Below, one piece after another: positions 26,285 through 33,628 of a stretch of 37,598 nt of DNA; positions within the stretch are counted from its first letter, which is position 1, and each line of letters starts with the position of its first letter. The notes beneath the pieces were generated by a model. It searched no databases, was not told the DNA's origin, and worked only from the letters and a program-made list of their open reading frames with translations. The stretch is from assembly GCF_000420525.1 (NCBI RefSeq), contig NZ_ATVC01000019.1, positions 1-37,598 on the forward strand, in the 5' to 3' direction. This DNA comes from Aquaspirillum serpens DSM 68 (GTDB taxonomy: Bacteria > Pseudomonadota > Gammaproteobacteria > Burkholderiales > Aquaspirillaceae). The translations under genes and the position numbers were made by a program.

Positions 26285-27613
26285 TTAAACATGCAGCAAT
26301 AAATGACGACGTTCCCACGGGCTAATTACCCGTGCATATTCGATGTATTCTTCCTCTTTCACCGCGCAGAAGGCGTTGACAAAACGCTCGCCCAAGACGT
26401 CGGCCATCGGTTTGCAACCACGCAACACGGGGATGGCATCATCCAAACCGCGTGGGAAGGCAAACGGGAAGCCATAGGCATCGCCTTCTAACGGGGCCGA
26501 GGGTTGTTGTTTTTCCATAATCCCTAGCCAAGCGGCGGCGAGGGTAACGGCAATGGCGAGGTAAGGGTTGCAGTCCACCCCAGGCAGGCGGTTTTCAATG
26601 CGGCGGGCGGCTGGGCTGGAATGGGGGACGCGGATGCCGCAGGTGCGGTTGTCATAGCCCCATTGCACATTGATCGGTGCGGCGGTGTAACGCACCAGCC
26701 GGCGATAGCTGTTCACAAACGGCGCAAAGAAAGCGATCACTTCAGGGAAGTATTTTTGCATACCACCGATGGCATGCAGAAACACCTCACTTGGGCTGCC
26801 ATCAGCATTAGAAAAGACATTTTGGCCAGTTTGTTTATCGACCACGCTCATGTGCAAGTGCATGGCAGAGCCGGGTTCGTTTTCCATCGGCTTGGCCATA
26901 AACGTGGCATACATATTGTGACGAATCGCTGCCTCACGCACCGTGCGCTTGAACAAGAACACTTGGTCGGCCAACTCAAGCGGATTGCCATGCAGGAAGT
27001 TAATTTCCATCTGGCAGGCACCGACTTCATGAATCAGGGTGTCAATAGCAAGGTTTTGCGCTTCGCAATAGTCGTAAATGTCTTCGAATAAGGGATCGAA
27101 TTCATTGACGGCATCAATCGAATAGGCAGCGCGGCCGGTTTCAGGACGACCGGTGCGGCCAATTGGCGGTTGCAACGGGACATCGGGATCGCGGTTGACA
27201 TCGACAATGTAAAATTCCATCTCAGGCGCAATAATTGGCTCCCAACCGCGTTCCTCATACAACTTTAAGACACGGCGCAACACATAGCGTGGCGATAAAT
27301 CAACCGGCGTGCCGTCGAACTTATAACAATCGTGAATCACCTGTGCCACGGGGTCTTTTGCCCACGGTACCAGCCGAATGGTGTTCGGGTCGGGGATCAG
27401 CACCATATCTGGGTCGGTGGCGGGGGTGATGTTTTGGGCATATTCACCTGTTACGGTTTGCACCAACACCACTTCTGGCAGGCGCATCCCTTCGTCTTCG
27501 CTAAACTTTTCCCGTGGCACAATTTTGCCACGGGCGATACCGGTGAAATCAGGGATGACACATTCGACTTCGGTAATGCGATTCTCTCGCAGCCATTCAC
27601 TTAATACTGTCAT
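26285..27613 (-). CDS. puuA: gamma-glutamylputrescine synthetase (glutamine synthetase family)
   Basis: A 442-aa glutamine synthetase-like ligase joining glutamate and putrescine with ATP. Family marks: N-terminal VECVIPDFTGIARGKIVPREKF, PEMEFYIVD (metal-binding glutamates, ~residue 128), HEVGACQMEINF, MENEPGSAMHLHMS (catalytic loop region), NRTCGIRVP and RIENRLPGVDCNPYLAIA. The N-terminus and neighbours (puuD, puuB, puuC, pot) separate it from the biosynthetic GlnA, which is also longer. It lies 9 nt after puuD, in the same transcript. Confidence 0.93.
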   Translation of the reverse strand: MTVLSEWLRENRITEVECVIPDFTGIARGKIVPREKFSEDEGMRLPEVVLVQTVTGEYAQNITPATDPDMVLIPDPNTIRLVPWAKDPVAQVIHDCYKFDGTPVDLSPRYVLRRVLKLYEERGWEPIIAPEMEFYIVDVNRDPDVPLQPPIGRTGRPETGRAAYSIDAVNEFDPLFEDIYDYCEAQNLAIDTLIHEVGACQMEINFLHGNPLELADQVFLFKRTVREAAIRHNMYATFMAKPMENEPGSAMHLHMSVVDKQTGQNVFSNADGSPSEVFLHAIGGMQKYFPEVIAFFAPFVNSYRRLVRYTAAPINVQWGYDNRTCGIRVPHSSPAARRIENRLPGVDCNPYLAIAVTLAAAWLGIMEKQQPSAPLEGDAYGFPFAFPRGLDDAIPVLRGCKPMADVLGERFVNAFCAVKEEEYIEYARVISPWERRHLLLHV

Positions 27614-27622
27614 GGTGTCTCC

Positions 27623-28393
27623 TTAAGAGTGTCGGCTTTGTTGCCGCTGTTGACAGGCGCGGGCAAAGGCGCTGAACAGGGTTTGTGATAAACGGTTGTC
27701 TTGATATTGCCATTCGGGATGCCATTGCACCGCCATGGCAAAGTTTTTGGCATCGCGGACGCGGAAGGCTTCAATCAGGCCATCGGGGGCGCGTGCTTCA
27801 GCGACTAAACTGGGTGCCAATAATTCGCGTACACCTTGGCCATGTAGAGAATTCACCTCTGCTTCATCTGCGCCATACCAAGCGCCCAAAATACTGTCGC
27901 TTTCAAAGCGAATGCTGTGAGCAAAGCCATATTGCTGCGCTTTGTCCTCGCCTTGTTCGCGGTGGTCGAGCATATTCGGTTGCTCATGCACTTTCTGATA
28001 CAGCGTGCCACCCAAAGCGACGTTCATTTCTTGAAAGCCACGGCAAATCCCGAGAATGGGCACACCAGCGGCAATAGCGGCGCGCAGCAAAGGCAAGGTC
28101 GTGGCATCACGGGCGCTGTCGTTAAAGTCATTGGCGACGGGCTCGGCACCATAGTGATGGGGTTCGATATTGGATGGGCTGCCGGTAAAGAGAATGCCGT
28201 CGGCGAGTTCTAAAATTGCCTCAAGCTCGTTGTCTTCTCCTAGCGCAGGTAACAACAACGGTTGGGCGCCGACGCCTCCGCGTACAGCTTGGATGTATTT
28301 CTCTCCCACAAGGTGAAAGAACTGGCTTTCCTTGAGCCACCACCGGCAACATGGGATCACCACCCGAGGTAAGCGAGAAGAGGATTTTGACAT
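27623..28393 (-). CDS. puuD: gamma-glutamyl-GABA hydrolase (class I amidotransferase fold)
   Basis: A 256-aa hydrolase releasing GABA from gamma-glutamyl-GABA in the Puu pathway. The nucleophile Cys117 is in PILGICRGFQEMNVALGG. The active-site His is in AVQWHPEWQY, and NSLHGQGV is the PuuD/peptidase C26 signature. GILFTGSPSNIEPHHYG is also typical. The start MSKSSSRL lies 50 nt after the ald stop, beyond a terminator, so this gene may also have its own promoter. It is followed by puuA after 9 nt. Confidence 0.93.
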   Translation of the reverse strand: MSKSSSRLPRVVIPCCRWWLKESQFFHLVGEKYIQAVRGGVGAQPLLLPALGEDNELEAILELADGILFTGSPSNIEPHHYGAEPVANDFNDSARDATTLPLLRAAIAAGVPILGICRGFQEMNVALGGTLYQKVHEQPNMLDHREQGEDKAQQYGFAHSIRFESDSILGAWYGADEAEVNSLHGQGVRELLAPSLVAEARAPDGLIEAFRVRDAKNFAMAVQWHPEWQYQDNRLSQTLFSAFARACQQRQQSRHS

Positions 28394-28405
28394 TGCAATG
28401 GACTC

Positions 28406-28436
28406 ACAAAAAAATGGCGTCCGTTAGGGACGCCGG
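28406..28436 (-). terminator. terminator between ald and puuD
   Basis: GGCGTCC (28416-28422) pairs with GGACGCC (28428-28434) around a 5-nt loop; on the minus strand seven T's follow (A-run 28408-28414). It separates ald from the puuD operon, unless readthrough occurs. Confidence 0.82.
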
Positions 28437-28443
28437 ATCAACA

Positions 28444-29578
28444 TTAAGCAAGCACCGTTTCTGCCGGCACATGGGGATAACCATGGGCTTGTGCGACTGC
28501 GTGGTAATTCACTTTCCCCAAGCACACATTCAGCCCAGCACGCAGGTGGGCATCATGTTGTAATGCGCCTTTCCAACCCTGATTGGCTAAGGCCAACACA
28601 AACGGCAACGTGGCATGAGACAAGGCTTGGGTCGAGGTGCGTGCAACGGCCCCCGGCATATTGGCGACGCAGTAATGCACCACGTTATCAACCACAAAGG
28701 TGGGGTTTTGGTGGGTGGTGGGATGCGAGGTTTCAAAGCAACCGCCTTGATCGATAGCAACATCCACCAACACCGAGCCCGCTTTCATCAATTTCAGCAT
28801 CGGACGGGTAAGCAGCTTCGGTGCGGCACTGCCGGGAATCAGCACGGCACCAATCACCAAGTCAGCGCGGACTAATTCATCTTCGATGGCATCTTGGGTT
28901 GCATAACGTGTTGCGAGATGTGGGCCAAATAACTGATCGAGTTCGCGCAAACGTGGCAGTGACATGTCTAACAACGTCACACGTGCGCCTAGGCCCATTG
29001 CCATCTTTGCCGCATTAACCCCGACTACGCCGCCACCCAAAACTAATACGCGTGCTGGCATCACACCGGGTACACCAGACAGCAATACGCCTGCACCGCC
29101 TTGGCTAAGTTCTAAACAATGGGCACCGGCTTGAATCGCCATCCGGCCAGCAATTTCCGACATCGGTGCCAATAACGGCAGGCCACCGCGCTGATCAGTC
29201 ACTGTTTCGTAAGCAAGGGCGACACAGCCCGAATCGACCAACGCCTGCGTCAAATCAGGGTTTGGTGCTAAATGCAGATAGGTAAATAAAATCTGTCCAC
29301 GCCGTAAGCGAGCACATTCCTCTGGTTGGGGTTCTTTCACTTTGACAATCAACTCTGCTTCAGCAAACACTGCCGCCGCATCTTCAGCAATGCGCGCACC
29401 GGCGGCAATGTAGTGGCTGTCGGCAAAACCAATGGCTGCACCCGCATGACGCTCGACTACTACGTCATGACCTTGTTTCACTAACTCTTTAACTGCTGCT
29501 GGGGTGAGGCCAACGCGGTATTCGTGGTTTTTGACCTCTTTGGGAGTTTTTGACCTCTTTGGGAATACCGATAAGCAT
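28444..29578 (-). pseudogene. ald: alanine dehydrogenase, frameshifted by a 19-bp tandem duplication
   Basis: Alanine dehydrogenase interconverts L-alanine + NAD+ with pyruvate + NH4+. The start MLIGIPKEVKN (ATG at 29578, AAGGAG 7 nt upstream) is in one frame. The rest (HEYRVGLTPAAVKELVKQGHDVVVE..., NAD fold VLVLGGGVVGVNAAKMAMGLGARVTLLD, DVAIDQGGCFETS) is in another. The break is exactly a 19-bp tandem duplication (29526-29563). Removing one copy gives 371 aa, the standard family length. An internal GTG could start a shorter protein lacking the first ~32 residues, including the conserved RVGLTP region needed for substrate binding, so it is probably inactive. In this locus it could have recycled alanine from SpuC. 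Confidence 0.9.
29526..29563. repeat. 19-bp tandem duplication in ald
   Basis: Read on the minus strand, the unit CCCAAAGAGGTCAAAAACT is followed by a second copy that differs only in its last base (C for T). Copies lie at 29545-29563 and 29526-29544 on the plus strand. It shifts the ald frame by one base. Confidence 0.95.
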
Positions 29579-29613
29579 GATGCATCTCCTTAGACAACCA
29601 GTGAGTAAAATTC

Positions 29614-29642
29614 AGTCTAGCCACGTTAAAAATAATTGACAA
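29614..29642 (-). promoter_or_regulatory. promoter toward ald
   Basis: On the minus strand TTGTCA (complement of 29637-29642), 17-nt spacer, TAGACT (complement of 29614-29619), ~35 nt before the ald ATG. The spacer contains the CCACGTTAA repeat arm (29621-29629), so a repressor bound there would block it. Confidence 0.5.
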
Positions 29643-29686
29643 GAGCTAACAAAGAATTTTTACTGACATGGTAGATCTTAACGTGG
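29621..29686. promoter_or_regulatory. inverted repeat CCACGTTAA...TTAACGTGG, possible PuuR operators
   Basis: A perfect 9-bp inverted repeat, arms 29621-29629 and 29678-29686, with 48 nt between. One arm lies in the spacer of the ald-side promoter, the other just downstream of the puuR-side -10. This suits a repressor that controls both directions, for which PuuR is the obvious candidate. It does not match the E. coli PuuR site as I remember it. Confidence 0.45.
29636..29664 (+). promoter_or_regulatory. promoter toward puuR-puuC
   Basis: TTGACA (29636-29641), 17-nt spacer, TTTACT (29659-29664). The -35 occupies almost the same bases as the -35 of the divergent ald promoter. The ~170-nt leader to puuR contains another inverted repeat, TGACGCC (29778-29784) / GGCGTCA (29806-29812). 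Confidence 0.5.
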
Positions 29687-29843
29687 TATGCGCCAAAATG
29701 ATGCTGCATGGCAACAAAAAAGCGCACTGTGACAAAGATATAGCCGGTTAATAAGAGAAATAGATGGCAAAGCGGTGTGACGCCTTGCTGAAAAAGCGGA
29801 TAACAGGCGTCAATTATTATCGACATTTGGAGTGAAGACCCCA

Positions 29844-30353
29844 ATGGACATCGGAATGCGCCTCAAAATGGTGCGAGAGCGTTATGGCTTGTCGCAACGA
29901 GAATTGGCGAAAAAGGCAGGTGTGACCAATTCCACCATTTCCCTGATTGAACAAAATCGGGTCAGTCCATCGGTAAGTTCCCTTAAAAAACTATTAGAGG
30001 GAATCCCGATGACCTTAGGTGAGTTCTTCACCTTTGATGAGCCGGTGCAAGCCTTACCACGCTATATCTATCGTCCGCACCAACAACCCGATTTGGGTCA
30101 AAATGGGCTGCGTTTGTTGTTGCTTGGGGTGGGCATTGCCGACCGACAAATGCGAATGTTGCGTGAGCTGTATGCTCCCGGTGCTGATACGGGTCCCGAG
30201 TCTATTCGGCATGATGAGGGTGAAGAATGTGGTTTTGTGGTGCGTGGCACCATTGAATTAACCATTGATGGTCAGGTACATGTGTTACACAGTGGTGATG
30301 GCTATTACTTCCCCAGTACCCTGCCCCATCGTTTTCGTAATATAGGTATATAG
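29844..30353 (+). CDS. puuR: PuuR-type repressor, C-terminally truncated by an 8-bp tandem duplication
   Basis: A helix-turn-helix plus cupin regulator of putrescine utilisation. The N-terminal HTH is MRLKMVRERYGLSQRELAKKAGVTNSTISLIEQNRVSPSVSSLKKLLE (residues ~5-52). The C-terminal cupin has RHDEGEECGFVVRGTIELTIDGQVHVLHSGDGYYFPSTLPHRFRN. The frame stops at 30351-30353, one codon after an 8-bp tandem duplication (30340-30355). Removing one copy lets it continue with ADEAEIISANTPANF to a stop at 30401-30403, giving 183 aa, the normal PuuR size. The present 169-aa product keeps DNA binding but loses the last cupin strands, so folding or ligand response may fail. ATG 29844 was preferred to GTG 29832. 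Confidence 0.88.
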   Translation: MDIGMRLKMVRERYGLSQRELAKKAGVTNSTISLIEQNRVSPSVSSLKKLLEGIPMTLGEFFTFDEPVQALPRYIYRPHQQPDLGQNGLRLLLLGVGIADRQMRMLRELYAPGADTGPESIRHDEGEECGFVVRGTIELTIDGQVHVLHSGDGYYFPSTLPHRFRNIGI

Positions 30354-30355
30354 GT
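30340..30355. repeat. 8-bp exact tandem duplication in puuR
   Basis: The unit ATATAGGT occurs twice (30340-30347, 30348-30355) and creates an in-frame TAG. One copy restores the reading frame to 30403. Confidence 0.95.
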
Positions 30356-30428
30356 GCGGATGAGGCCGAGATTATCAGCGCCAATACCCCCGCTAATTTC
30401 TAAGTTTCTTTTTGAGGAGTGCTGTTTG

Positions 30429-31910
30429 ATGTCTTCCTTGTCTCATGCCGATTGGCAACAACGCGCCAGTGCTATTGTCCCCGAGTCGCGTGCTTTTATT
30501 GATGGTGAATATATTACGACCACAGCGTCTTTTGTGACGGTGAATCCCGCTACGCGTCAACCCTTGGCGACAGTCTCCGCGTGTGGTCAAGATGAAGTGA
30601 ATGTCGCTGTCAAAGCGGCACGGAGGGCTTTTGAGCAAGGCGTGTGGGCAGGGCTGGCGCCGGCAGAGCGCAAGGCGCGGTTATTGGCGTTTGCCGAGGC
30701 AATTCGTGCTGATGCTGAACATTTAGCCTTACTGGAATGTTTAGATACAGGTAAACCCATTTCTGATGCTTTGGCTGTTGATGTGGCAGGTACTGCCTAT
30801 GCGGTGCAATGGTTTGCTGAGGCGATTGATAAAGTTGGTGGCGAACTGGCGCCGCTGGCACCGAATTTACATGGCACTGTGAGTCGTGAGCCGGTGGGGG
30901 TGGTGGCAGCGATTGTGCCGTGGAATTTCCCGTTATTGATGGCCAGTTGGAAATTTGCTCCGGCGTTGGCAGCCGGTAATTCAGTGTTATTAAAACCTTC
31001 GGAAAAATCACCACTGACCGCCATTCGTTTGGGGGCTTTGGCACAACAAGCAGGCATTCCTGCTGGTGTATTTAATGTATTGCCGGGGGCCGGTGATGTC
31101 GGGCAACAACTTGCTGAACACATGGATATTGATTGTGTGGCTTTCACGGGTTCGACAGCGGTGGGCAAAAAAATCATGGCCTATGCTGCACAATCGAATC
31201 TCAAGCGGGCGTGGCTAGAATTGGGCGGTAAGTCGCCGAACATTGTGTTTGCCGATTGCCCCGATTTGAAAGCGGCGGCGCGTGCGGCAGCAGGTGGGAT
31301 TTTCTTTAACCAAGGCGAGATGTGTTCGGCAGGCTCGCGTGTGTTGGTGCAGCGAGAGGTGTTTGAGGCTTTCCAAGCTGAATTTGCAGCGGCGGCGGCA
31401 CGTTATCAACCAGCCGACCCCTTACATCCGAAAACACGGATGGGGGCGATTGTCGATGACATCCAATATCAGCGCGTGTTGCGTTATATCGAAATTGGTA
31501 AGCAACAAGACCGTTTGTTGTTTGGCGGCGAGGCAGTTGATACTGAAACAGGGTACTTTATTGCGCCAACAGCGTTTTATTGCCAACCAGACAGCGTATT
31601 AGCACAGGAAGAAGTGTTCGGCCCAGTGTGTGCGGTGATCCCTTTTGATAACGAAGATCATGCAGTCGAAATTGCCAACGATACAGAATATGGTTTAGCG
31701 GCGGCGTTGTGGACGCGTGATGTCAGCCGTGCCCACCGCCTCAGTCGTCGTTTGCGTGCGGGTACGGTATGGATCAATTGTTATGATGAAGGTGGTGACC
31801 AGAATCTCCCCTTCGGTGGTTATAAACAATCGGGTAATGGCCGTGATAAATCGCTACATGCCTTGGAAAAATACACAGAATTGAAATCGACGTTGTTAAA
31901 ACTGTACTAA
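30429..31910 (+). CDS. puuC: gamma-glutamyl-gamma-aminobutyraldehyde dehydrogenase PuuC
   Basis: A 493-aa NAD(P)+-dependent aldehyde dehydrogenase that oxidises gamma-glutamyl-aminobutyraldehyde (and probably 4-aminobutyraldehyde made by SpuC). Catalytic residues: Glu264 in WLELGGKSPN and Cys299 in NQGEMCSAGSR. The cofactor motif is FTGSTAVGKKI, with VPWNFPLLMASWKFAPALAAGN upstream. The C-terminal PFGGYKQSGNGRDKSLHALEKYTELKS is typical of the PuuC group. The start at 30429 has GAGGAG 9 nt upstream, 25 nt after the ancestral puuR stop, so it is co-transcribed with puuR. Confidence 0.94.
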   Translation: MSSLSHADWQQRASAIVPESRAFIDGEYITTTASFVTVNPATRQPLATVSACGQDEVNVAVKAARRAFEQGVWAGLAPAERKARLLAFAEAIRADAEHLALLECLDTGKPISDALAVDVAGTAYAVQWFAEAIDKVGGELAPLAPNLHGTVSREPVGVVAAIVPWNFPLLMASWKFAPALAAGNSVLLKPSEKSPLTAIRLGALAQQAGIPAGVFNVLPGAGDVGQQLAEHMDIDCVAFTGSTAVGKKIMAYAAQSNLKRAWLELGGKSPNIVFADCPDLKAAARAAAGGIFFNQGEMCSAGSRVLVQREVFEAFQAEFAAAAARYQPADPLHPKTRMGAIVDDIQYQRVLRYIEIGKQQDRLLFGGEAVDTETGYFIAPTAFYCQPDSVLAQEEVFGPVCAVIPFDNEDHAVEIANDTEYGLAAALWTRDVSRAHRLSRRLRAGTVWINCYDEGGDQNLPFGGYKQSGNGRDKSLHALEKYTELKSTLLKLY

Positions 31911-31923
31911 TCGGCCAGTACAT

Positions 31924-31974
31924 GGCGCACAGGCTCGCGGTATGATGGCCATCCTCTAACGAGCCCTGTGTGCC
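31924..31974 (+). other. long hairpin downstream of puuC
   Basis: GGCGCACAGGCTCG (31924-31937) pairs with CGAGCCCTGTGTGCC (31960-31974) with one bulge and one G-T pair; the 22-nt loop contains the palindrome GATGGCCATC. There is no T tract, so termination is uncertain. It may end puuC mRNA or structure the leader of the next gene. Confidence 0.55.
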
Positions 31975-31994
31975 CACTAGCTGAGAGTGTTTGC

Positions 31995-32468
31995 ATGTAT
32001 TTTGAACATATTGTGGTTGTTAACGATCCAAATCATCCTGTCCCGCCGTTGTCTCGTGCCCAATTGTGGCGAGGCCTACGGCGCCGCGCGTATTCGCCCC
32101 TTGAGTTTATTGAAGCTGCCGACGATTGCACGATTGTAGAACAAGGCGAAAATTGGCTGCTGCGAGAGATTCACTTTGGCCAAATGTCGGTACGTGATCG
32201 TATTGAATTTCTGCCACAACAGGCTGTCCACTACCACACCGAGGCGAATGAGCAACATGCTGGTGGCAAAGTGTCGATGGTGATTGAAGAGCCTCAAGCT
32301 GGTGTGATGTGTGTCCGTTTTGTCTATCAGACCCCTCTCCCTGAACAATCTCCCGAGGAAAAGCACTATGCCTCGTATGTCAAAAAAGCCTATCAGCAAA
32401 TGGACATTGAGAGCATTCGAATCATCCGCGAGCTGGCCGAGCAAGGCGAATTGAACGAGCCCCATTAA
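31995..32468 (+). CDS. AtaL-like (DUF1857) SRPBCC-fold protein
   Basis: A 157-aa cytoplasmic protein opening MYFEHIVVVNDPNHPVPPLSRAQLWRGLRRRAYSPLEFIEAADDCTI. This layout (LSRAQLWRGL..R...P..F) is that of the DUF1857/AtaL-like family of the START/SRPBCC superfamily, which has a hydrophobic cavity. A region rich in charged helix (HYASYVKKAYQQMDIESIRIIRELAEQGEL) closes it. The molecular function is unknown. It is followed 11 nt later by the OsmC-like gene, so they are probably co-transcribed. Confidence 0.8.
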   Translation: MYFEHIVVVNDPNHPVPPLSRAQLWRGLRRRAYSPLEFIEAADDCTIVEQGENWLLREIHFGQMSVRDRIEFLPQQAVHYHTEANEQHAGGKVSMVIEEPQAGVMCVRFVYQTPLPEQSPEEKHYASYVKKAYQQMDIESIRIIRELAEQGELNEPH

Positions 32469-32479
32469 AAGAGAGTGAT

Positions 32480-32899
32480 ATGAAAACAACGTTGAAATGG
32501 ATTGATGGTGTGTGTTTTATGGCAGAAACCGGCAGCGGTCATGCCGTAGTGATGGACGGTGCGCCTGAAGGCGGGGGGCGTAATCTGGGCCCGCGACCGA
32601 TGGAGCTATTGTTGGCCGGCACTGCGGGTTGTACCAGCTATGATGTAATCAGTATTTTGAAAAAATCACGGCAAGATGTGCGTGATGTCAAAGTTGAAGT
32701 GGAGGCCGAGCGTGCCGAGACCGATCCTAAAGTGTTTACACGGATTCATTTGCACTTCGTCGTTGTGGGGCGAGATTTAAAACCCGAGGTGGTTGAACGG
32801 GCGATTCGTCTGTCAGCTGAAAAATACTGTTCTGCTTCGATTATGTTGGGTAAAACAGCAGAAATTACCCACGATTTTGAAGTATTACAGGCTGATTGA
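32480..32899 (+). CDS. OsmC family protein (YhfA-like)
   Basis: A 139-aa OsmC/Ohr-fold protein. The two redox cysteines are in LLAGTAGCTSYDVISIL (Cys51) and SAEKYCSASIMLGKTAEI (Cys ~115). The charged PEGGGRNLGPRPMELLLAG stretch is typical of the YhfA subgroup rather than of Ohr. Relatives reduce organic hydroperoxides with cysteine thiols, but YhfA-type proteins lack a proven substrate. GAGAG lies upstream of the ATG. Confidence 0.88.
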   Translation: MKTTLKWIDGVCFMAETGSGHAVVMDGAPEGGGRNLGPRPMELLLAGTAGCTSYDVISILKKSRQDVRDVKVEVEAERAETDPKVFTRIHLHFVVVGRDLKPEVVERAIRLSAEKYCSASIMLGKTAEITHDFEVLQAD

Positions 32900-32921
32900 G
32901 CCATAGACAGCGAGGTGAGCC

Positions 32922-33494
32922 GTGGATGAGATGGTGTTGGCGGCGTTGGCAAAATGGCCGAATGTGCCCGATGTATATGGTTGGCTAAAACTGGATGGAC
33001 GTGGGGATTGGTTGATATTAGACAGCCGCGTGAGCCATGCCGGGTTAAGTGAGTTTATGCACCGAAACGTGGGTGTGGATGAGCGTGGCGCCTGCTTTGT
33101 ACAAAATGGGCCGCAGCGGGTGTTTTATCAGTATGCGACTGCACCATGTGTCGTCAGCTGGCAAGCGGCAACATGGCAAGCCCGCCCTCAGTTTGACTTG
33201 TCATGTGGCATAGACCATGCGTGGTGGGTCGATGAAGGGGCGCTCTATCTTGGCTTTGGACAGACTTTAGCCGCCGTCGATGATCGTGATTTGCCTCTGT
33301 TGTTGGGTTGTCTTTACCATGCAGATGGGCGGCCCCTCGATGACTGGCCACAGGCTGGCGCACAATTCATTGTTGCGAATCAACATGTGCCGCTTGAGGT
33401 GATTTCTCGTACCGATTTACTGCATCGCTATCAGCTCTGTATCAACCCAGATGCACAACAAAGCACCGACTGTGTGTTAGGTCAAAGTCGGTGA
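32922..33494 (+). CDS. conserved protein of unknown function (possibly DUF2944)
   Basis: A 190-aa soluble protein with no signal peptide. I recognise the pattern ALAKWPNVPDVYGWLKLDGRGDWLI followed by FMHRNVGVDERGACFVQNGPQRVFYQYATAP from betaproteobacterial hypothetical proteins. It may correspond to the DUF2944 family, but I am unsure of the number. It is rich in Trp and beta-strand pattern, and no catalytic motif is evident. The GTG at 32922 is preferred because GAGGTGA lies just upstream; ATG 32931 is an alternative. It follows the OsmC-like gene by 22 nt. Confidence 0.7.
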   Translation: MDEMVLAALAKWPNVPDVYGWLKLDGRGDWLILDSRVSHAGLSEFMHRNVGVDERGACFVQNGPQRVFYQYATAPCVVSWQAATWQARPQFDLSCGIDHAWWVDEGALYLGFGQTLAAVDDRDLPLLLGCLYHADGRPLDDWPQAGAQFIVANQHVPLEVISRTDLLHRYQLCINPDAQQSTDCVLGQSR

Positions 33495-33628
33495 GCCAGA
33501 AAATTTTGTGCAAGGGAAGCGCTGGCAGTATGCTTGTATCGTTTTATTTGCAGCGATAGTCTGCGAGTCAATGGCGTGTTAGCACGACAGCGACGGCTGC
33601 AACGTTACATCCACATGGGAAATTCGAG

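Noticed and set aside
16684-30355. Target-site duplications of insertion sequences as the explanation of the three tandem repeats
   Set aside because: No element, terminal inverted repeats or remnant bases remain between copies, and the lengths differ (8, 10, 19 bp), which does not fit one transposon family. Footprints after precise excision cannot be excluded.
30354-30428. 25-residue N-terminal extension of PuuC
   Set aside because: It is the shifted reading of the old puuR tail; GAGGAG before the ATG at 30429 marks the real start.
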